A stretch of 64,000 nucleotides of DNA, from positions 2,108,001 through 2,172,000 of the forward strand of contig NZ_CP058561.1 in assembly GCF_018141425.1 (NCBI RefSeq), in the 5' to 3' direction. The notes below the pieces were generated by a model. That model made no database searches. It saw nothing but the letters and a program-made list of their open reading frames with translations, and was not told the origin of the DNA. The stretch is from Vallitalea guaymasensis. Lineage in GTDB: Bacteria; Bacillota; Clostridia; Lachnospirales; Vallitaleaceae. Position 1 is the stretch's first letter. The number at the start of each line of letters is the position of its first letter. Below, piece after piece: positions 28,262 to 35,813 of the stretch. The translations under genes were made by a program, and so were the position numbers.

Positions 28262-29671
28262 CTACTCTTGGTCAACAGTTCTTGCACTATTGTTAAAAAT
28301 AATATTATCAGTAATTACTGTCCAATTAAGTTTCATGTTTTCTTCCAAATAATTAATTTTATAACCAAGAAACATATTGTTTATTTTCTTTCCTTGCTCT
28401 TGGGGGTACTTCTCCAACATACCATTTATAACACTAATATAATCTACACTGAACTTTTCAGGTGGTTTTATAAAATCATCTAGATCCAAGTCTAGTATTA
28501 TTCTCTTATAATTAATAACTTGTCCATCCAATACAGTTATCTCCATAGGATAATTCATATTAAGTGTTTCCAGATAATCTTTTGGAACATTTACATTAAT
28601 ATCATTATATTTATAGGAAAAATAAAACTTAGTTTCGTTACCTGAAACGATATAACTGGTTAATGAATATTCTTGTTTATTTATGATCTTGTCTTTTTTA
28701 TTTATAAACTTTTCAGCTATGTAGTAGGAATCTATTATAGTTAGATCTTTTCTGTTTTGAATATCATTATTGATATATTCAACTACACCTTTTGTATCGT
28801 AATACACAAAAACACTTTCATCTGTATATGTAAATTTCTCAGGATCTTCATCATTAGCTAATTTCCATTTAATATTGTTCATGAAAAAGCCATTAACATA
28901 GTCTTCTAATAGATTACTATCCAACTTATCTTCAATATAGAAAGGTTTTTTAAAATATACTACATCTGTATATAGAGAACCCTTTTCTGGCAGTAATACA
29001 TTATTAGTAAATAAATCTAGCCCCATATTTCTGGTTGACATAAAACTAGGAAGTACTTGATTCTTTTCAATATCTTTCATTGATTGAGAAAGACTATTAT
29101 TAGCAACTTCAATATCTTTTCTTTTTATTCTAAGTGCCTGAATATCATTATAATATTTATCGTTAATAAAATATACGAAAACATATTCATTCAAATCATC
29201 TGTTGGTACAATAATAATCTCATTAAAATTATTAATATTACTTTCAAAATCCAGATTCTTTATATTAAGGTCTTTAACCAACAAATTAGATTTTATGAGG
29301 AATGGATACTTTAACAGCAGATTACTTTTATTCCATAAGATATCCGTAGGAATATCATCTTCTACGATTTCTCCATAAGCTACTATTACTTTTAAGAAGT
29401 TTATTGAATTACTAAACAGTTCTTGGAATTTTTTATTGGTTTTTTTAATAAGGGAATATTCTTCTTCAGGTGAATATAAAGCCATTATATCAGGCTTAAT
29501 AAAGTAATATCCATTATCTTTTTTACTTTCTTCTGTAGGAGTATTATAATTTATTATATCATAAAAAAGGTTAAGGTCCGACAAATCATCAAACCATAAC
29601 CTTGTTGTCTGATATAAACTAAGCACTATTAATGCTATTAAGATCACTGTTTTAAACATATTATTTTTCAT
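28262..29671 (-). CDS. yycH: YycH-like regulator of WalK
   Basis: ATG 29671 (MKNNMFKTV) follows GGTGTGA; a GTG at 29680 falls inside that site. The 469-residue product has one N-terminal membrane helix (about 5-25) and a large extracytoplasmic part. The short LSLYQTTRLWFDD segment after the helix is typical of YycH proteins. It should pair with YycI and WalK. Only 42 bases separate it from yycI, so the two are co-transcribed. Confidence 0.88.
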   Translation of the reverse strand: MKNNMFKTVILIALIVLSLYQTTRLWFDDLSDLNLFYDIINYNTPTEESKKDNGYYFIKPDIMALYSPEEEYSLIKKTNKKFQELFSNSINFLKVIVAYGEIVEDDIPTDILWNKSNLLLKYPFLIKSNLLVKDLNIKNLDFESNINNFNEIIIVPTDDLNEYVFVYFINDKYYNDIQALRIKRKDIEVANNSLSQSMKDIEKNQVLPSFMSTRNMGLDLFTNNVLLPEKGSLYTDVVYFKKPFYIEDKLDSNLLEDYVNGFFMNNIKWKLANDEDPEKFTYTDESVFVYYDTKGVVEYINNDIQNRKDLTIIDSYYIAEKFINKKDKIINKQEYSLTSYIVSGNETKFYFSYKYNDINVNVPKDYLETLNMNYPMEITVLDGQVINYKRIILDLDLDDFIKPPEKFSVDYISVINGMLEKYPQEQGKKINNMFLGYKINYLEENMKLNWTVITDNIIFNNSARTVDQE

Positions 29672-29713
29672 GGAAATCACACCATTACTTTTTTCTATAA
29701 TCCTTTAATCCTA

Positions 29714-30496
29714 TTAATTAGTTAAATCACTACTGAAATTCTTGAATAAATCAAATGCGCTATCTTCAACAGATTCTTCTTCCACTTTTTCATCAGAATC
29801 TTGTTCCGTATCATCATTAACCTTAAACTCAATTTCTATGTTTTCAAGTTTTTCTCTTGTTTCTTCTTCTTTTCTATTAAGAACATAAACTCTATATTCT
29901 GTATCCTCATCTTTCATAACTGCAATACAGATATAATTAATTCCTATAGTATTAAGTTCAATTGTTTCATCAAATATCTTAGAAAGACCTATTGTCTGAT
30001 ATTCAGATTGATATGTTATATTGAGTTTTCCTTCTTCTGTCCAACTATCATAAACCATGATACCAACAGTTACACCTTCTTCACCATTACCAGAAATCTT
30101 TTTGGTAGATGAAAATGTTGGTGCTACATTAATGAAATTACTATCTAACTTTAAAGCATTTCCATGGCTGTCCTTAACATCAAAGCCCTTATTTAACTTA
30201 AGATATGAAAAGGAATTTATCTCTTTCTTAACTACATCTGAATCTTCTTTGTCAGTATTGGTAATTTCTTTATTAAGGTCTATATATAAATCAGTCATTG
30301 GATGACTATCCATATTATCTTCAGTTTCATTGTAAATAAATTCAGCTTCATCTAATTGAAATTCTTCAAAGAAACTTAACTTTTCAGTTTCTTGAGTATT
30401 CTCTCCATTAAAATCTGGGGCTGCACATGCAATTATGGGCATACATAAAACTAAAAATGCACTTATTATAATTATTCTAATTGTTTTCATACACAT
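29714..30496 (-). CDS. Secreted acidic protein between walK and yycH
   Basis: The 260-residue product starts after AGAGGTAAG. A signal peptide (to about residue 25, MPIIACAAPD) is followed by an acidic, low-complexity N-terminal part. The mature part (about 110-210) may be a beta-sandwich, with GEEGVTVGIMVYDSWTEEG among its strands. The C-terminal tail is strongly acidic. The family is not recognised. The signal-peptide end resembles a lipobox (CMPIIAC), so it may instead be a lipoprotein. It has no counterpart in the classical walRK-yycHI order, so it may be a lineage-specific sensor input. A WalR box and -10 element lie upstream. Confidence 0.8.
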   Translation of the reverse strand: MCMKTIRIIIISAFLVLCMPIIACAAPDFNGENTQETEKLSFFEEFQLDEAEFIYNETEDNMDSHPMTDLYIDLNKEITNTDKEDSDVVKKEINSFSYLKLNKGFDVKDSHGNALKLDSNFINVAPTFSSTKKISGNGEEGVTVGIMVYDSWTEEGKLNITYQSEYQTIGLSKIFDETIELNTIGINYICIAVMKDEDTEYRVYVLNRKEEETREKLENIEIEFKVNDDTEQDSDEKVEEESVEDSAFDLFKNFSSDLTN

Positions 30497-30652
30497 ATGC
30501 TTACCTCTTTCATCAAAAATATTTCTTCTTATATTAATTATATCTCTAATTAACCTATATTATTAAAGATAATTGGTCATTTCTCTAATTAATAATAGAT
30601 AATATAAGAGGAATACTCACAAGGAACTATATTCCAACTATTATCTAATACA

Positions 30653-30658
30653 ATTATA
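30653..30658 (-). promoter_or_regulatory. -10 element downstream of the WalR box
   Basis: TATAAT, reading leftward. The expected -35 position overlaps the WalR box at 30669-30685, which suits activator-dependent transcription of the secreted protein, yycH and yycI. Confidence 0.5.
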
Positions 30659-30668
30659 CTAGATAAAT

Positions 30669-30685
30669 ATTACAATTTTATTACA
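30669..30685 (-). promoter_or_regulatory. Candidate WalR box upstream of the secreted-protein/yycHI operon
   Basis: TGTAAT-N5-TGTAAT, an exact match to the published WalR consensus TGTWAH-N5-TGTWAH. It is centred where a -35 element would sit. Confidence 0.6.
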
Positions 30686-30723
30686 ATGAGTTAACTATTA
30701 CATAACAATATTCTAAAAATCAT

Positions 30724-32472
30724 CTAACCTTCATAAGGAAAGTATAGATAAAAGCAAGTTCCAACCCCGATTTCACTGGTAACATTAATATGTCCACCAT
30801 GATAATCCATAATCTCTTTTGCTATAGCAAGTCCAAGTCCAGTTCCTCCCATAGCTCTAGAACGAGCTTTATCAACACGATAGAACCTGTCAAATATCCT
30901 AGTCAAATCTTCATTTGGAATACCCATTCCTGTATCTTCTATCATTACTACTACGTAATCACTTTCTTCAAATACATTTATTGTTATAGAATCTCCTTCA
31001 TTACTATATTTTACTGCATTTGATATGATATTCTTAATAACCTGTTCTATCCTATTGGCATCACCAATAATCTTATAATCACTTTCAGTTGAATTATAGA
31101 CCATTGTTTGATGTTTCTTCTTAGCATGAATCTGGAATTTATTGATACTTCCTTCTACTATATGTGATAGGTTAATAGACTGCATCCTGAATTTTGTCTG
31201 CTTATTATCAAGTCTTGAAAGTTCTAACAAGTCTTGTACCAGAGCTGTCATTCTATCACTTTCATGATTAATTACATTAAGAAAGTCCACTGTTATCTCT
31301 CTATCATCTAATGCCCCATTGATTAATGTTTCGGCATAGCTTTTAATAGTTGTAAGAGGAGTCCTTAACTCATGGGAAACATTTGCCACGAATTCTTTTT
31401 GCATTTCTTCCAGCTTCTTATGTTTTGTTATATCTTGGATAACACATATACTACCCATAATATTCTCATTCTGGTCCAAATAAGGCGCAAAACACAGATT
31501 GACATACTTTTCCTTTATTCTTATGATATGCTGCCTTATTCCCCCCTTTATGTGCGTTAGAAGTCTATCATAGGTTGTATCCAGATAATCTCCAAATATT
31601 TCTAAGAATGTATTCTTGTTTGTTAATCCTATAAGCTTTCTAGTTGCAGGATTACTATGTATCAGTAGCCCATCAGTATCAAACACCAGGATACCGTCTG
31701 TCATATGAGCAAAAACTGTTTCTAGTTTATTCTTTTCACTGGATATCTCAGTTATATTATGATTAAGTTCTTTTGCCATAATATTAAAATTCTTGGTTAG
31801 CTCTCCTATTTCATCATCAGATAGAACTTCCATAGGATTATCTAACTCTCCTTCTGACATATCCCTAGCTTTGTTGGACAAAGCAATAATAGGTTTTGTC
31901 AAGAAATTGGAAAACATGAATCCAAATGCAATGGACAAGATTATGGCAAAGAAAATGGCTAAAATAATTATTTTGATTGTACTATATAAATTTACTTTAA
32001 CCTGCCATGAAGGTGCTAACATATAGATAACAGCTACTACTTCATCGTTAACTTTTATTGGTCTTGCATAACCTAGATATTCTTTGTCATCATCTTTGTT
32101 CTTCTCATATACTTTATCAAATTCTTTCATGGTCTTATCATCAATAGCTGCCATGACCATAGGCGTCAGATATGTCTCTCGGACTATTTTATCTGCATAT
32201 ATTACTTTTCCATCGGTATCAAGCAAAAATAATTTTCTTTCGCTGTCTCTATATTCTTTGATAGCATTTTCCCATTTGGTGATGGCTTCCTCTTTGGTAC
32301 TGCTCTCACCTATAGCTTCCATACTTGTTGAAATAGATTTTTTAAGGCTATTCTCTATCTCTCTATATGCATTACTACTAATTTGTGTAACAATCATGGT
32401 TCCACAAGCTATCATTACGATAAGTACAAGAAGTACATATATAGTAACCATTCTCCATTTTAAGCTTTTCAT
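30724..32472 (-). CDS. walK: WalK (YycG/VicK) sensor histidine kinase
   Basis: ATG 32472 has AGGTGAG at a proper distance; the ATG at 32478 touches that site. The 582-residue product has two membrane helices (about 8-30 and 165-187) around an extracytoplasmic sensor domain. HAMP (about 188-240) and PAS (about 250-350) domains follow. The HisKA motif FVANVSHELRTPL has its His near residue 367. The ATPase domain shows NIISNAVKYS, DTGMGIP and GGTGLGLAIAK. The domain order is that of WalK, the essential kinase coordinating wall synthesis and autolysis. It lies 24 bases after the walR stop, in one operon. Confidence 0.96.
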   Translation of the reverse strand: MKSLKWRMVTIYVLLVLIVMIACGTMIVTQISSNAYREIENSLKKSISTSMEAIGESSTKEEAITKWENAIKEYRDSERKLFLLDTDGKVIYADKIVRETYLTPMVMAAIDDKTMKEFDKVYEKNKDDDKEYLGYARPIKVNDEVVAVIYMLAPSWQVKVNLYSTIKIIILAIFFAIILSIAFGFMFSNFLTKPIIALSNKARDMSEGELDNPMEVLSDDEIGELTKNFNIMAKELNHNITEISSEKNKLETVFAHMTDGILVFDTDGLLIHSNPATRKLIGLTNKNTFLEIFGDYLDTTYDRLLTHIKGGIRQHIIRIKEKYVNLCFAPYLDQNENIMGSICVIQDITKHKKLEEMQKEFVANVSHELRTPLTTIKSYAETLINGALDDREITVDFLNVINHESDRMTALVQDLLELSRLDNKQTKFRMQSINLSHIVEGSINKFQIHAKKKHQTMVYNSTESDYKIIGDANRIEQVIKNIISNAVKYSNEGDSITINVFEESDYVVVMIEDTGMGIPNEDLTRIFDRFYRVDKARSRAMGGTGLGLAIAKEIMDYHGGHINVTSEIGVGTCFYLYFPYEG

Positions 32473-32496
32473 TCTCATCTCACCTAAATCCCTAGA

Positions 32497-33183
32497 TTAA
32501 CCTTTAAAATAGTACCCAATTCCTCTTTTTGTCAAAATGAATTTTGGTTTACTAGGTACGTCTTCTATTTTTTCTCTTAGTCTTCTTATGGTTACATCTA
32601 CAGTTCTTACGTCACCATAATATTCATATCCCCATACTTTTTCTAGGAGTTGTTCTCTCGTGAATATTTGATCTTTTCTGGTTGCTAAGAATTTTAGTAA
32701 TTCATATTCTCTTACTGTCAAAGCTATCGCTTCATCATCTATCTTAACTTCATAGCGATCAGTATTGATACTCATATTATCAAAAGCCATTATATGTACA
32801 TCTTTTGTATCTTTACTATCTAATACAGTTCTTCTTAGATTAGCTTTTACTCTTGCCATTAGTTCTCTTACACTAAATGGTTTGGTAACAAAATCATCAG
32901 CCCCAAGTTCAAGTCCTAGAACTTTGTCTACTTCTTCTGCTCTGGCTGTCAACATTATTATTGGTGTATCGTATTTATTTCTTATCATCTTACATACTTG
33001 AAGTCCATCCACCTTAGGCATCATGATATCAAGTAAAACCAGGTCTGGTTTCTCTTTTTCAAATATCTGTAATCCCTCTTCACCATCACATGCAGTTATA
33101 ACACTGTAACCCTCTCTTTGAAGATTAAATTTCAGAATATCAACAATTGCTTTTTCGTCGTCTACGACAAGTATTTTTGACAT
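32497..33183 (-). CDS. walR: WalR (YycF/VicR) response regulator
   Basis: The start at 33183 (MSKILVVDDEK) follows GGAGAG. The 228-residue product has receiver residues D8-D9, D52 (LLDIMMPKVDG), Thr in IMLTARAEEVDK and Lys in VTKPFSVREL. The winged-helix domain carries KVWGYEYYGDVRTVDVTIRRLR and ends ILTKRGIGYYFKG, the pattern conserved in WalR. WalR controls cell-wall hydrolases. Two candidate WalR boxes in this window lie by wall-related genes. It starts the walRK operon. Confidence 0.97.
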   Translation of the reverse strand: MSKILVVDDEKAIVDILKFNLQREGYSVITACDGEEGLQIFEKEKPDLVLLDIMMPKVDGLQVCKMIRNKYDTPIIMLTARAEEVDKVLGLELGADDFVTKPFSVRELMARVKANLRRTVLDSKDTKDVHIMAFDNMSINTDRYEVKIDDEAIALTVREYELLKFLATRKDQIFTREQLLEKVWGYEYYGDVRTVDVTIRRLREKIEDVPSKPKFILTKRGIGYYFKG

Positions 33184-33245
33184 GTTAACTCTCCTCTCAC
33201 ATATTCCCTTCATAATTACGATTTAATTAATTATCTATGTCTATT

Positions 33246-33274
33246 ATTCTATCAAATAAAAGTGTTGATGTAAA
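33246..33274 (-). promoter_or_regulatory. Sigma-A promoter for walRK
   Basis: TTTACA and TAGAAT with a 17-base spacer, reading leftward. It lies about 65 bases upstream of walR. Confidence 0.65.
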
Positions 33275-33306
33275 TAAAAGCAAGTATTATTAGTGCAAGT
33301 CGGTCA

Positions 33307-33544
33307 GAAAAAGTGTTTTGTTCTGACTTGGTTTTTGCAAAATAGTATATGTATATGTTACGCCAGCTACTTACTCGTCCTGAGCTCAACGAATAATAAT
33401 GGACATCGAGTCCATTATCATTCCTGACAGTCCAGTAGGGCTGTCAGATTAAATGCTGGGTTCGGCGTCCTGCCTCACTACTCCACATATACATATACTA
33501 TTTTGCTTGAAGTGGTCATCAATATTCTTACAAAACACTTTTTC
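33307..33544. repeat. Long inverted-repeat foldback element C
   Basis: A 238-bp palindromic unit. The outer arms 33307-33321 and 33530-33544 are perfect 15-bp complements. The inner arms 33337-33358 and 33485-33506 are perfect 22-bp complements. Inside are a hairpin at 33396-33418 (ATAATGGAC/GTCCATTAT), a second at 33424-33447 (CTGACAG/CTGTCAG), and a bulged ACGCCAGC/GCTGG..GGCGT pairing. The interior has clearly higher G+C than the flanks. There is no ORF. It lies between the M23 terminator and the walR promoter and could be a MITE-like element or structured RNA. Confidence 0.8.
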
Positions 33545-33600
33545 TTCTTAGTTAAATAATTATCGGCTACATATAAAGTAAACGCATCTATTTCTGCATC

Positions 33601-33627
33601 AAAAAACTCACCCCTAAGGTGAGTTTT
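33601..33627 (-). terminator. Terminator after the M23/LysM gene
   Basis: AAAACTCACC pairs with GGTGAGTTTT. On the minus strand the stem ends in TTTTTT. Confidence 0.85.
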
Positions 33628-33653
33628 CATATTTAAGACATTATAATCATTTA

Positions 33654-35240
33654 TTAATCAAGATATTTCTTTGGATTTGCTGCTACATTGTTGAATCTGA
33701 TTTCAAAGTGTACATGAGGTCCGGTGCTGTTGCCGGTACTTCCTAGTTTGGCTATCTCTTGATATTGAGATACTTTTTGACCTTTTTTCACGACTACTTT
33801 GCTACAATGAGCATATCTTGTCATAACGCCATTTCCATGGTCGATATCTACTGTATAACCATAAGTTGAACTTTTCCATCCTGCAAAAGTTACTGTTCCA
33901 CCATCTGATGCTCTAATAGATGTTCCTACTGGTAAACCTCCTAGGTCAAGACCATGATGGAAACCTCCACGTCTGTATCCGAATGGTGATGTAATTATAC
34001 TTCCTACAACAGGATATATGAAATTACCTGTTGAACCTTTTGATGGGAATGGTTTTATACCAACTTCTATTACTTTTGCTTTTGGTTCTTTTATAACTTT
34101 TTCATCTATTACAGTTCTTGACTGCTCATAACCATTAACTTTTGTTACTACAGCCGTTACTTGCATTTCACCTTCAACACCATACTCAAGTACTGTAGTT
34201 GTACCATTGTATTTGTTTTTATTCTCTACCTTTTCAACTGTATATTGAATAGGCTTTGTATAAATTATTTTTTCATCACAAGCAACTGATAATTCTGGTT
34301 CTGGAACAGTTACTGTAATTTCCTGTCCGATATTAATATATTTTTGTTTCTCTAGCCCTGGATTAAGTTTCATTAATTCAGAGAGTTTCATATCATTTTT
34401 CTGAGCAATTTCTGATAAAGTATCGCCTTTAGCAACTGCATATACTTTTTCTTCTTCGTTCTCTTTTGTAATAAGTTCAGTGGCATCAGCAACATTAGCT
34501 ATATCTGCTCTATCAACAAAACCTTTTACTATCTGAACCTCTTCTGCAAAAGAAACACCAACAGTTTCTATAGGAATTTCTGCATCCTTCTTATCAGATT
34601 CATTTTCTTCACTTATATTAGTAGTTGTCTTGAATATTCTTTCAGCTGTTCCTATTTCATTATAATTATTGTTCTTAGTAATTACAGGCATTCTAACTGA
34701 AGTTGTATAAGGAACACGCACTAAATCGATATCATAATTATCTGCTTCATTGATATACATGCTCTGTGCTCTTTTCAATACTTCCTTAACATCATCTTCA
34801 TCTTTTAATGCTACCTGAAAATCATCACCTATCTTAAGAATATATCCTTTTATCTGGAATGATTCTTTATCATTTGCCAGTGCAGTTCTTAGATTATTAA
34901 GTAATGTATCTTCATCAGTAATTTGTTTATCGTCAGCATACTCAAGATAATACTTGAGTTCTTTATTAACTTTCATATGTTCGCCGTTTGCATCTTTCAT
35001 CTCGGCTTTGGCTATAGAATAAACTCTATCTGCAACAGATTTGTCATATACAATCCCCATACTGTTACCATCATATACAACATTATAAGAATTAGCTGTT
35101 GCTGTTGCCTTAGTTTCAATTTTACTAGAAATAAATACGTTTCCTATTGTAAAGAATATAAATAGGGAACAAAATATCAATATTATTTCTTTTTTATATT
35201 TAAATAAAATATTTTCTTTATATTTTGACGCTCCATTCAT
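33654..35240 (-). CDS. M23 peptidase with LysM and G5 domains
   Basis: The 528-residue protein starts after GGAGGAAG. It has an N-terminal membrane anchor or uncleaved signal (about 15-35). A LysM domain lies at about 260-305 (VAKGDTLSEIAQKNDMKLSEL, then INIGQEITV). A G5 domain spans about 310-390 (YTVEKVENKN, GVEGEMQVTAVVT). The M23 zinc peptidase domain at about 405-528 has FHHGLDLGG, YAHCSKV and GPHVHFEI, with all metal ligands present. It is predicted to cleave peptidoglycan cross-links at the wall. It is the gene preceding walR, and a WalR box sits just after its promoter. Confidence 0.95.
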   Translation of the reverse strand: MNGASKYKENILFKYKKEIILIFCSLFIFFTIGNVFISSKIETKATATANSYNVVYDGNSMGIVYDKSVADRVYSIAKAEMKDANGEHMKVNKELKYYLEYADDKQITDEDTLLNNLRTALANDKESFQIKGYILKIGDDFQVALKDEDDVKEVLKRAQSMYINEADNYDIDLVRVPYTTSVRMPVITKNNNYNEIGTAERIFKTTTNISEENESDKKDAEIPIETVGVSFAEEVQIVKGFVDRADIANVADATELITKENEEEKVYAVAKGDTLSEIAQKNDMKLSELMKLNPGLEKQKYINIGQEITVTVPEPELSVACDEKIIYTKPIQYTVEKVENKNKYNGTTTVLEYGVEGEMQVTAVVTKVNGYEQSRTVIDEKVIKEPKAKVIEVGIKPFPSKGSTGNFIYPVVGSIITSPFGYRRGGFHHGLDLGGLPVGTSIRASDGGTVTFAGWKSSTYGYTVDIDHGNGVMTRYAHCSKVVVKKGQKVSQYQEIAKLGSTGNSTGPHVHFEIRFNNVAANPKKYLD

Positions 35241-35276
35241 AAATACTTCCTCCGAGTAATACTTTTTAAATCATCC

Positions 35277-35293
35277 TGTAATACTTCTGTAAT
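35277..35293 (+). promoter_or_regulatory. Candidate WalR box in the M23 leader
   Basis: TGTAAT-N5-TGTAAT on the plus strand, with a third TGTAAT at 35297-35302. It lies just downstream of the predicted start point of the leftward M23 promoter, a position usually linked with repression. Confidence 0.55.
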
Positions 35294-35305
35294 ATTTGTA
35301 ATTTA

Positions 35306-35334
35306 ATTTTACCAAATAAATTGGTAAATGTAAA
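35306..35334 (-). promoter_or_regulatory. Sigma-A promoter for the M23/LysM gene
   Basis: TTTACA and TAAAAT with a 17-base spacer, reading leftward, about 65 bases before the start codon. Confidence 0.65.
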
Positions 35335-35813
35335 GCTTTTTATAAAAATTAGGTAAATATCTCATATATTGGTATAACTAAATCGCTCTAATTATTAAAA
35401 CTTATATTACATTTTTGTAATATTATCACCAAATCCTTTCCATTTTTTATCACTCATAACCTATATTTTTCCCATAAATACATGGTTTTAATACATTTCA
35501 TTTATAACCATATTAACCACCTCTTATATTTTTTGGAAGATTTTGCGAGTTGATATTTTAAAATTTGTCTTATACAATGATTATTGTAATGGTTAACATA
35601 ATCAGTCTACATAATAACCACACTTAGATTGCAAGTATATTTTTTTTGCAATCACATATATAAGTTGTACATATCTAATGACATGGCACTGTCATTTTTT
35701 ACTCTCTAACAACTTATAAAACCAAAGATAAAAAATCTGAACAACTCTATCGGTACTATAGAGTAAAAATTCAATAAAACTAAGAATTCATTTAATAAGG
35801 AGGAAAAGAAGTA
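35335..35813 (+). other. Long leader region of the first S-layer gene
   Basis: This AT-rich stretch has no ORF. It holds two inverted repeats that could be operators: GATTGCAA/TTGCAATC (35627-35634 and 35646-35653) and ATGACA/TGTCAT (35678-35683 and 35690-35695). A hairpin ACTCTAT/ATAGAGT at 35744-35764 sits in the probable 5' UTR. AAGGAGG precedes the start. I could not find a convincing -35/-10 pair. Confidence 0.5.
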
